This document shows positions 1 to 6,849 of a stretch of 44,827 nucleotides of DNA, in pieces. The position numbers and the translations under genes are program-made. A model generated the notes under the pieces. The model had not been told where the DNA came from. It saw only the letters and a program-made list of their open reading frames with translations, and did not search any database. Numbering within the stretch: position 1 is the stretch's first letter; every line of letters starts with the position of its first letter. Origin of the DNA: Planctomycetaceae bacterium (GTDB taxonomy: Bacteria; Planctomycetota; Phycisphaerae; Phycisphaerales; SM1A02); NCBI GenBank assembly GCA_947474065.1, contig CANJHD010000013.1, forward strand, positions 1-44,827, read 5' to 3'.

Positions 1-372
1 AATGCGCAGGCGACCAAAGAACCGCGCATAACCGTCCAGCTCCACCCGGCCATAGAGCCGAGCGTCGTACGTGTTCAGGTACTGCGCTTGGCTAGTCGAA
101 TCATCAATCGAACTAAATCCGTAGCGGAAGTACCCGCCGTAGTCCATCAAGATTCGCTCGGCAATAGGAGTGTTGGCGAAGAATTCGCGCCGATACTCGG
201 CGTCCTGCACATTCAGGAGCGTCTGCAACTGCGCGGCAGGATCCGTCGCCGGGCGAAGCGAGTTGGCAAGGTTGGCGGGTGTCTGCGCGTATGTCACAGT
301 GACCAGCGATGCCATGGCAAGAGCCGCGCTGCTGTTCACTCTGATCCATCGACCGCTCCCACCATCAGCCAT
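1..372 (-). CDS. Secreted protein, N-terminal part only (possible outer-membrane beta-barrel)
   Basis: The gene runs off the left edge, so only the first 124 residues are visible. The ATG at 372 opens a frame with a polar N-terminus (MADGGSGRWIRVNSSA), then a hydrophobic stretch (ALAMASLVTVTYAQT) that reads as a signal peptide with a likely cut after YAQ. The mature part is rich in Tyr, Phe and Arg with alternating patterns (YGGYFRYGF, YDARLYGRVELDGYARFFGR), as in outer-membrane barrels such as alginate-export-like proteins seen in planctomycetes; that family label is inference. A hexamer TACCGT sits 7 nt before the ATG and no Shine-Dalgarno is seen. It is divergent from the metallo-hydrolase gene, with about 60 bp between them. 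Confidence 0.6.
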   Translation of the reverse strand, partial: MADGGSGRWIRVNSSAALAMASLVTVTYAQTPANLANSLRPATDPAAQLQTLLNVQDAEYRREFFANTPIAERILMDYGGYFRYGFSSIDDSTSQAQYLNTYDARLYGRVELDGYARFFGRLRI

Positions 373-431
373 AGGGAATACGGTACCGAACTCACAGCAA
401 CGCCGCACAGCGGGCGGTAGGCTTGCACTTC

Positions 432-1160
432 ATGGAACTTGTAGTCCTTGGAACCGGCGATGCGTTTTCCGCCAAGCACTTCGGCAGCTCAGCCGTGGTA
501 CTTGCAAGCGGCGGACAGGTATTGATCGATGCCCCGGATGCACTGTTCCGCGCATTGGCGCATGCATCGGAAAAAACGGGCATAAACGTCGGACCCGGGA
601 CCATCAATGACATTCTTCTCACGCACCTGCACGGCGATCACGCTAACGGGCTTGAGGCGTTCGGATTCTGGCGTTGGCTCGAGTGGCGCCGTAACAATCA
701 CCCCCTGCCACGCCTGCACACCACATCGCAGGCGGCGGAGCGACTCTGGCAGCGCTTAGCACCGGCAATGGACCAGGGAGGCACGGCCACGCTTGCTGAC
801 TACTTTGAGTTGCGAGTCCTACCCAAGACTGCGTCCGCGCACATCGCTGGACTGTCAGTGCAGCACCGCATGGGTCGCCACACCGTGCCGACCTGCGGCT
901 TCCGGATTTCGGATGGAACTCGAACACTCGGCTGGAGCGGTGACACCACCTGGGATGCTGGTCATGTGGAGTGGCTCTCCACGGCGGACTTCATTGTCCA
1001 TGAGACAAGCCCCGCGCCTGCGCATACGCCCGTTGAGTACCTGAATGCATTGCCTCCAGAACTGCGCGCCAAGATGGCGTTGGTTCACATGCCCGATGAC
1101 TTCGATCATTCATCGACAACCATTCGCCTCTTGAAAGATGGCGAATTGCTGAAGTTCTAA
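432..1160 (+). CDS. Metallo-beta-lactamase-fold hydrolase (ribonuclease Z-like)
   Basis: The 242-residue product begins MELVVLGTGDAF, the usual first strand of the MBL fold. It has the zinc signature THLHGDHANG near residues 61-70 (HxHxDH), a later WSGDTTWD that supplies the bridging Asp, VHETS, and a C-terminal LVHMPDDF that probably supplies the last His. Length and layout match RNase Z/arylsulfatase-type MBL hydrolases, which are cytosolic and act on phosphodiesters or esters; the true substrate cannot be read from the sequence. I chose the ATG at 432 over an in-frame TTG nine bases earlier because it gives the standard MBL start and because a TAGGCT hexamer lies 8 nt upstream. It converges on the citrate synthase gene, with about 54 bp between the stops. 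Confidence 0.85.
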   Translation: MELVVLGTGDAFSAKHFGSSAVVLASGGQVLIDAPDALFRALAHASEKTGINVGPGTINDILLTHLHGDHANGLEAFGFWRWLEWRRNNHPLPRLHTTSQAAERLWQRLAPAMDQGGTATLADYFELRVLPKTASAHIAGLSVQHRMGRHTVPTCGFRISDGTRTLGWSGDTTWDAGHVEWLSTADFIVHETSPAPAHTPVEYLNALPPELRAKMALVHMPDDFDHSSTTIRLLKDGELLKF

Positions 1161-1214
1161 GAGGCACTGGTCGCGCGAGACTTGCCAACCGCCGAACAAG
1201 TCACGCTTCGGTCA

Positions 1215-2354
1215 TCACCGAGCTGACATCACCACATAACTCAGACCATGCGGCCCGGTGTATTCCGCCATGGGGCGGATCAGGCGATTGGCCGAAAGTT
1301 GTTCCATGCAATGGGCGGTCCATCCGCTGATGCGGCTGATGGCGAACATGCAGGTAAAGATGTCAAGATCAATGCCGATTGAGTGATAGGTGGTGGCGCT
1401 GAAGAAGTCCACGTTTGGATAGATACCCTTGGCGGCCACCTCGGCCTTCATGATGTCCTCAATCTTGGTGGACATCTCATAAAGGCCTTGATTTCCCGTG
1501 TCGGTAGCGATCTGCTTTGCAAACGTCTTCAAGTAGCCCGCGCGCGGGTCGTACGCCTTGTAGACGCGGTGGCCGAAGCCCATGATGCGGTCCTTGCGTG
1601 CAAGGCGCTCCTTGATGTACGGCTCGACATTCTCCATCGCGCCGATTTCATTCAGCATGTGCATCACTTCTTCATTGGCGCCGCCGTGAAGCGGACCCTT
1701 GAGCGTGCCAATGGCAGTGGTGATGGCGCTGTACATGTCACTCAGCGTGCTGATGGTGACACGAGCGGCAAACGTGCTGGCATTGAGCCCGTGATCAGCG
1801 TGCAGAATCAGGCAGACATCAAGCGCCTTGGCAACAGCAACTGTTGGGCGCGCGCCATTCAGCATGTTCAGGAAATTTGTGGCCATGTCCATCGAAGCAT
1901 CCGGGCGCACGAGCGGCTTGCCCTTGCGATGGCGATCGAAGTTCGCAACAATGGTCGGCGTCTTCGCCAAGAGTCGCACCGACTTGCGCCAGTTTGCTTC
2001 CGGCGTATTGAGATCGGCCTCGGCGTCGAACATGCCCAGCGCAGAGACCATCGTCCGCAACATGTGCATTGGATGCGCGGTCCGTGGCGTCTCGCGGATC
2101 ATCTGCCAGACGGGTGCGGGAAGGTCGTACTCGGCGCGCAGGTCTGCGGCCAACGTCGCTAGCTCTGCTGCGGTCGGCAAACGGCGGTTCCACAACAAGA
2201 ACACCGTTTCCTCAAAGGTGGAGTTGCGTGCAAGCGAGTCGATGTCGTAGCCGACATACTCCAGGACGCCTTTCGCGCCATCAATGAAGGACGCCTGCGT
2301 CTCCGCGGCGATCGTGTTGGCAAGTCCCTTGTCAAAGACGGGTGCGGCGGTCAT
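1215..2354 (-). CDS. gltA: Citrate synthase
   Basis: This enzyme condenses acetyl-CoA and oxaloacetate to citrate, the entry step of the TCA cycle, in the cytosol. The three catalytic regions are present: LHADHGLNAST (His), MGFGHRVYKAYDPRA (His), and NVDFFSATTYHSIG (Asp). At 379 residues it is the short, Gram-positive/archaeal-like dimeric type rather than the long NADH-inhibited E. coli type. Two upstream in-frame ATGs (2384 and 2396) exist, but the ATG at 2354 has a perfect AGGAG 8 nt before it and leaves MTAAPVFDKGLANT as the N-terminus, which fits the family. It stands alone, divergent from the rhomboid gene. Confidence 0.95.
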   Translation of the reverse strand: MTAAPVFDKGLANTIAAETQASFIDGAKGVLEYVGYDIDSLARNSTFEETVFLLWNRRLPTAAELATLAADLRAEYDLPAPVWQMIRETPRTAHPMHMLRTMVSALGMFDAEADLNTPEANWRKSVRLLAKTPTIVANFDRHRKGKPLVRPDASMDMATNFLNMLNGARPTVAVAKALDVCLILHADHGLNASTFAARVTISTLSDMYSAITTAIGTLKGPLHGGANEEVMHMLNEIGAMENVEPYIKERLARKDRIMGFGHRVYKAYDPRAGYLKTFAKQIATDTGNQGLYEMSTKIEDIMKAEVAAKGIYPNVDFFSATTYHSIGIDLDIFTCMFAISRISGWTAHCMEQLSANRLIRPMAEYTGPHGLSYVVMSAR

Positions 2355-2362
2355 CGGTACGG

Positions 2363-2367
2363 CTCCT
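2363..2367 (-). promoter_or_regulatory. Shine-Dalgarno site deciding the gltA start
   Basis: On the minus strand AGGAG stands 8 nt before the ATG at 2354. No comparable site precedes the two upstream in-frame ATGs, so this fixes the start of citrate synthase. It is one of the few clear Shine-Dalgarno sites in the window. Confidence 0.75.
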
Positions 2368-2395
2368 GTGGCGAGTGCGGTCATGGTGGATTGCA

Positions 2396-2401
2396 TACTC
2401 T
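2396..2401 (+). promoter_or_regulatory. Putative -10 element of the rhomboid-trpF operon
   Basis: TACTCT lies 10 nt before the GTG at 2412. Spacing equals that of the TACACT elements before ispH and the gene at 43588. No Shine-Dalgarno sequence is present. Inference from pattern only. Confidence 0.4.
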
Positions 2402-2411
2402 ACCGCCAGCC

Positions 2412-3491
2412 GTGATTCCAATTGCCACCGACCAAGCACCCCGCCGCACCCCGGTAGTCACCATCTCGCTGATCGTGGCGAATGCGCTGGCCTACCTTGC
2501 CATGCTGCAAGTCATTCGGGGATCCGATGATGGCGCCAGTTCATTTGTTTTTCGTTGGGGTCTTAGCCGAACAGCCTTCGAATGGTGGCAGCCGGTCACC
2601 TACCTCTTTGTGCACGACAGCGCCAGCCTGTGGCACCTCGGGGGGAACATGATCTTCCTGTGGGCCTTTGGAAGCGCGGTTGAGGGACGGATGCGCCACG
2701 GCGGATTTCTGGCCTTTTACTTAGTGGGCGGCATGGCGGCGGGTCTCGCGCAGATTTATCAAAGCGGTGCTCCCGTGATCGGCGCGAGCGGCGCCGTCTC
2801 CGCGGTGACGGGTGCGTTCATCGTGCTCTTCCCGCGAGCGCGCGTCTCGGTGCTCTTCTTGATCTCGGTGGTACCAGTGCCGGCCATGCTTCTGGTTGCG
2901 CTGTACTTCATGATGGATCTCTTCGGCGCATTCGGCGCGGGTCGCGGCAATGTCGGATACATGGCGCATGTCACGGGGACATTGTTTGGAATGATCGTGA
3001 CACTGACGCTGATCGGCGTGGGCGCAATCAAACGCACGGACATGGACCTCCTCTATCTCTTGCGCCAGTGGAAGCGAAGGCGCACCATGCGAGCCGCATT
3101 GAGCGATGGTCAGGGCGCCGTTGGTCCGTGGGCGTCCGCTGGAAAGGATGGCGCTGAACGCGTTGCAAACAGCGCGGTTGGAACGGCAACTCCCGCAGCT
3201 CCGCCGAGCGCGGCAGCCCTCGAACGAGCGGCCAAACGCGCACGCGACGACGCCAGCGCGGCCTTTGGACGCGGTGACTTCACCGATGCATGCATTGCCT
3301 TCGAACGCGCGCTCGAACTAGCCCCCACCGCACCAGAAGCGGATGAAACACGACTCATGCTGGCACTCATCCATGTGCGCAAGGCGCCGGACAAGACCCG
3401 CGCTGCACGCGCACTGGAATCGATTGGCGGCGGACTTTCGGAACGCTTACAACCACTCGCCGACACCTTGCGAGCGGAACTCATCGCGTGA
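2412..3491 (+). CDS. Rhomboid-family intramembrane serine protease with C-terminal TPR-like tail
   Basis: Rhomboids cut substrate helices within the inner membrane with a Ser-His dyad. After a short cytosolic N-terminus there are about six hydrophobic segments in the first ~215 residues. The HxxGN motif is WHLGGNMIFLWAFG, the nucleophile is in VIGASGAVSAVTG (GxSG), and the catalytic His is in GYMAHVTGTLFG, so it should be active. The last ~110 residues are soluble, Ala/Arg-rich and contain a TPR-like helical pair (DDASAAFGRGDFTDACIAFE). The start is uncertain: GTG at 2412 is favoured by the upstream TACTCT hexamer, while a TTG at 2391 in the same frame is possible. Its stop overlaps the trpF start by four bases. 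The substrate is unknown. Confidence 0.85.
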   Translation: MIPIATDQAPRRTPVVTISLIVANALAYLAMLQVIRGSDDGASSFVFRWGLSRTAFEWWQPVTYLFVHDSASLWHLGGNMIFLWAFGSAVEGRMRHGGFLAFYLVGGMAAGLAQIYQSGAPVIGASGAVSAVTGAFIVLFPRARVSVLFLISVVPVPAMLLVALYFMMDLFGAFGAGRGNVGYMAHVTGTLFGMIVTLTLIGVGAIKRTDMDLLYLLRQWKRRRTMRAALSDGQGAVGPWASAGKDGAERVANSAVGTATPAAPPSAAALERAAKRARDDASAAFGRGDFTDACIAFERALELAPTAPEADETRLMLALIHVRKAPDKTRAARALESIGGGLSERLQPLADTLRAELIA

Positions 3492-4129
3492 GCAACAGCA
3501 CTGTCGTCAAAATCTGCGGGATCCGCACTGCAGAAGACGCACGCGCCGCAGCCGATGCAGGCGCTTCGATGGTTGGACTGGTGTTCGTGCCCGGATCACC
3601 GCGTGCCATCAGCCACGATGAAGCGCAAGCAATACTGCGCGCGCTCCCGAGTGATGTGGAACCAGTTGCGCTTCTGGCGGATCCGGATGACGCTGATCCC
3701 CTATTCGCATGGTGGCACGGGCGCGTGCAACTTCACGGCAATGAATCAGAAGAAACATGCGAACGGATTGCAGCTCGCGGCTTTGCAGTCATGAAAGGTT
3801 TCGCCTACGCGCCCGAGGCTCTGCGCCGCTGGAACGCATGCAGCGCGGTGGACACGCTAGTGGTCGACGGACCGCGTGGCGGCAGCGGCATTCCGTTTGA
3901 CCACGCGGCACTTGCATCTCAAATGCCAGGGCTCACTACGCGCGTCTTACTTGCAGGCGGCTTGACGCCAGAAACCGTCGGCGCGGCAATGAACGTCGTT
4001 CACCCATGGGGTGTCGATGTCTCAAGCGGAGTTGAACGCGAACGCGGCATCAAGAATGCGCAACTCATCGCACAGTTCTGCCGCGCAGCCGGCGTCACAC
4101 CGCGACGCGTGCCGCCGATCGAGTCATGA
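3488..4129 (+). CDS. trpF: Phosphoribosylanthranilate isomerase
   Basis: TrpF catalyses the Amadori rearrangement of N-(5-phosphoribosyl)anthranilate to CdRP, third step of tryptophan synthesis. The product is a 213-residue (beta-alpha)8 barrel. VKICGIRT carries the catalytic Cys, LVVDGPRGGSGIPFDH the catalytic Asp and loop, and LAGGLTPETVGAAM plus GVDVSSGVE the phosphate-binding end of the barrel. It starts with GTG inside the rhomboid stop (GTGA), so translation is probably coupled. No other trp gene is nearby, so the pathway is dispersed. Its last 35 bases overlap the 3' end of the convergent RdgC-like gene. Confidence 0.95.
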   Translation: MSNSTVVKICGIRTAEDARAAADAGASMVGLVFVPGSPRAISHDEAQAILRALPSDVEPVALLADPDDADPLFAWWHGRVQLHGNESEETCERIAARGFAVMKGFAYAPEALRRWNACSAVDTLVVDGPRGGSGIPFDHAALASQMPGLTTRVLLAGGLTPETVGAAMNVVHPWGVDVSSGVERERGIKNAQLIAQFCRAAGVTPRRVPPIES

Positions 4130-5327
4130 TCCACTCTGAGATCTGTTGACGGCGCGACGGCCATCCCTTGCCGAATCGCTCGCTCAGGAAGTGCTCATAG
4201 AGCCCCATCAATACTGCGTCGAACGTACCGATCTGATCGAGTCGCTCTTCTGTTTCAAGGCGCGGCGTCTTTGCGGCTTCGCTCGCCGACTGCAGCTTGA
4301 GTCCAGAAACCGCAAAACGATCGCCCTGCAAGACGCATTCGAATTCCTGCCCGTGAGCGGCCAAGAGCAACCCGAGTTTTCGTGGCCACTTCCCTGCCTG
4401 CAGCGCTTTGGTTGCTTCCGGCGATTGGGTCGGAAGTGGACCGCGCAAGGAAGCCTTGCCGCCCACGCCCCACGGGCATTCCACGTCAACCACTTTGTCG
4501 ATGACGACTGCCACGGGAACCTTTTCGGTCTCGATCACGCCCTCGCGAGCCTCCGCGTTCCACCACAGCCACAGCAGAAAGACGTTGCCCAAGAAGTCGC
4601 GCGGCTCTCCGCCTGCAAGCGCCCACGGCACCTCCGGTCGCTTTGCTGCACGCCCCGATTGACCCTCTTGTGCGCGTGTCAATACTTCGGCTGGAGGCGC
4701 CGTAAATGCATCGGGCGCAGCGTCATCAAGATCCGAAGTCATGCCGCGAGCTTCCATGATGTCCGACGCAACGCCGCCAGCCGAACGGCGCGACAACTTG
4801 CAACCATAGGTGCTCTCCACCAGTCCGCGCAGTTCCTTAAATGATGTGTCGCTTGTGACTGGTGCCAAGACCGCGCCATGAACGAGGTCAAAGAGCACTG
4901 GCACCATGGTGATGCGTCGGTACTTGCCTTCGGAAATCTCTTCCTTGCAACGCCGCTCCGCGTCACCGCGCGCGTCGCGCCGCGCAATTCGGCTCAGACC
5001 GCCGCCCGCCGCTTCGTCTTCCTTGGTGCGTCGATCGTCTTCGGCCATCGAAACATAGGCGCGGCGAATCTCTGATGGAACCTTGGCGACATCCACACGC
5101 ATTGCGCAGAGGATGGCTCCACTGAAGCCACAATGTTTCCACGCGAAGTCCGAGTCGAAGACATGACGACCAGTGCACCAACCGCTCGCAACCCCCTCGT
5201 CGGAAAGCCCACGCGGCTTGACCACATGCTTGCCAAGGAGCGCAAGCGCACCCTCGTTGGCGTCATCGGGCAAATCGCCAGAGACGCCGAATCGTGAGTA
5301 AGAAACGGTTCCGTTACGAAAGGGCAT
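4095..5327 (-). CDS. RdgC-like protein (putative recombination-associated nucleoid factor)
   Basis: A 410-residue protein beginning MPFRNGTVSYSRFGVSG. The order of features resembles RdgC and its longer planctomycete relatives: an N-terminal beta strand pair, a GWCTGRHVFDSDF segment, a long charged helix (SRIARRDARGDAERRCKEE) followed by RRITMVPVLFDLVHG, then SFKELRGLVESTYG. RdgC binds double-stranded DNA as a ring and restrains RecA in E. coli. The assignment rests on remembered patterning, not an alignment, so it is tentative. An ATG at 5357 is possible, but 5327 matches the family N-terminus and avoids overlap with the divergent aminotransferase. A GACACT hexamer is 6 nt upstream. Its end overlaps trpF. 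Confidence 0.5.
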   Translation of the reverse strand: MPFRNGTVSYSRFGVSGDLPDDANEGALALLGKHVVKPRGLSDEGVASGWCTGRHVFDSDFAWKHCGFSGAILCAMRVDVAKVPSEIRRAYVSMAEDDRRTKEDEAAGGGLSRIARRDARGDAERRCKEEISEGKYRRITMVPVLFDLVHGAVLAPVTSDTSFKELRGLVESTYGCKLSRRSAGGVASDIMEARGMTSDLDDAAPDAFTAPPAEVLTRAQEGQSGRAAKRPEVPWALAGGEPRDFLGNVFLLWLWWNAEAREGVIETEKVPVAVVIDKVVDVECPWGVGGKASLRGPLPTQSPEATKALQAGKWPRKLGLLLAAHGQEFECVLQGDRFAVSGLKLQSASEAAKTPRLETEERLDQIGTFDAVLMGLYEHFLSERFGKGWPSRRQQISEWIMTRSAARVAV

Positions 5328-5334
5328 CCCTACA

Positions 5335-6849
5335 GTGTCCGCGGAAACGCAGGCCATGGATCGACAATCGACAGGTCATCCACGGTGGATCGGCAAGAGT
5401 GACTACCATCTCCCAATACCCGTGACTTTCGACCTGCGCCGACTCCTCGACGAGCACCGCCCCGATGGCCATCGGCTATTCGCAGAGCATGTCAATCCAC
5501 GCTTCGCAACGGTCTTGCGGACGATCGGTTTCGACCGATTCTTCGTTCGCGCTGAGGGGCAATATCTCTGGGACGCAGAGGGACATCGGTACTTGGACTT
5601 CTTGGGCGGCTATGCGGTCTGTAATGTTGGCCGCAACCACCCAACAGTCAAGCAGGCACTCCGCGACTGCCTGGACATGAACCTTCCTTCGATGGTTCAG
5701 TTTGACGCCCCGCCACTCGCCGGAATGCTGGCACGCGAACTCACCCGGCGCATTGGCCGTGGTCTCGATCGCGTGTACTTCACCAACAGCGGTACCGAAG
5801 GTGTGGAAGCCGCCATCAAATTTGCACGCACCGCCACTGGTCGACCGGGCATCCTCTTTGCAGACCGCGCCTTTCATGGACTGACCATGGGCGCGCTCTC
5901 TCTGAATGGCTGCCAGAGTTTTCGCCAGGGCTTCGGACCATTTCTGCCAGAGACACGCATGGTGCGCTTTGGAGACCTTGCAGACCTTGAGGGTGCACTC
6001 CGCGCCGGCGATGTTGCCGCGTTCATTGTTGAACCGGTGCAAGGCAAAGGTGTCCACATTGCTCCCGAGGGTTACCTTGCCGAAGCAAGCCGCCTCTGCC
6101 ACCAATACGGCGCACTCTTTATTGCTGACGAGGTGCAGACTGGTATTTGCCGCACCGGCAAATTCCTAGCAATTGACCACGATCCTGGCTGCGAACCCGA
6201 CATCGTGGTGCTTTCCAAGGCACTGTCAGGCGGCCTCATTCCGGTGGGCGCGGTGCTGGTACGTCAACGCATTTGGGACAAGACATTCTCGAGCCTCGAC
6301 CGTGCGATTGTCCATTCGAGCACATTCCACATGGGCTCTCTCGCGATGGCCGCCGGGCTCGCCGTACTCGACGTCTGTGACGCGGAACGCCTTTCTGACC
6401 GAGCCGCGCGCATGGGTGCGCTGCTCCGCGACGGTCTTGAAGAACTCCGGCAGCGCTATGACTTTGTGAAGGCTGTTCGGCAGCAAGGACTGATGGTCGC
6501 TGTTGAATTCGGTCCGCCCAAGTCACTCAGTCTGCGCGCCGCATGGACTGCCATGAACGCCATCGAACCCGATCTGTTTGCGCAGTCCGCGGTGATGCCA
6601 CTCTTTGAAGACCACCGCATCATCTGCCAAGTGGCTGGGCATGGTCAACCAACTGTGAAGTTCGTACCACCGTTGGTGATTGACGAACAAGATGTTGCTT
6701 GGGCAGTTGCCGCCTTTGATGATGTGCTGCGCGAAATGCATGGACTCGGCGGACCAGCTCCAAAGTTGCTCGCGCGGCTTGGTCGGAACGCACTCACACG
6801 CCGAACGTATGAAGTGGCTGCAGCGGAGAGCGGGATGGGTCTCGGGTGA
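5335..6849 (+). CDS. Class III PLP-dependent aminotransferase
   Basis: A fold-type I aminotransferase of 504 residues. Motifs in order are YLDFLGGYAVCNVGRNHP (N-terminal), YFTNSGTEGVEAAIKFAR (PLP phosphate loop), FHGLTMGALSLNG, IVEPVQGKG, FIADEVQTGICRTG (Asp binding the pyridine N), and VVLSKALSGGLIPVGA with the PLP lysine. Such enzymes move an amino group from an amino acid to a ketone or aldehyde. The acceptor is unknown. Because the next gene is an HpnN-like transporter, coupled by a GTGA overlap, and squalene genes occur in this window, an HpnO-like role in aminating a polar lipid or hopanoid side chain is possible but inferred. The GTG start has AAGGG about 10 nt upstream; ATG 5356 is an alternative. 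Confidence 0.85.
   Translation: MSAETQAMDRQSTGHPRWIGKSDYHLPIPVTFDLRRLLDEHRPDGHRLFAEHVNPRFATVLRTIGFDRFFVRAEGQYLWDAEGHRYLDFLGGYAVCNVGRNHPTVKQALRDCLDMNLPSMVQFDAPPLAGMLARELTRRIGRGLDRVYFTNSGTEGVEAAIKFARTATGRPGILFADRAFHGLTMGALSLNGCQSFRQGFGPFLPETRMVRFGDLADLEGALRAGDVAAFIVEPVQGKGVHIAPEGYLAEASRLCHQYGALFIADEVQTGICRTGKFLAIDHDPGCEPDIVVLSKALSGGLIPVGAVLVRQRIWDKTFSSLDRAIVHSSTFHMGSLAMAAGLAVLDVCDAERLSDRAARMGALLRDGLEELRQRYDFVKAVRQQGLMVAVEFGPPKSLSLRAAWTAMNAIEPDLFAQSAVMPLFEDHRIICQVAGHGQPTVKFVPPLVIDEQDVAWAVAAFDDVLREMHGLGGPAPKLLARLGRNALTRRTYEVAAAESGMGLG

Noticed and set aside
1209-1222. TCGGT-CATC-ACCGA hairpin at the end of citrate synthase
   Set aside because: The stem is only 5 bp, lies partly in the coding region and lacks a T-tract, so I do not call it a terminator.
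1383-2162. 259-codon plus-strand open frame inside citrate synthase
   Set aside because: It is antisense to a well-conserved enzyme and has no recognisable domain; long antisense frames are expected at this GC content and codon usage.
4146-4844. 232-codon plus-strand frame opposite the RdgC-like gene
   Set aside because: It is a shadow of the minus-strand gene, with composition (Arg/Cys/Ser-rich) typical of a wrong frame and no start signal.
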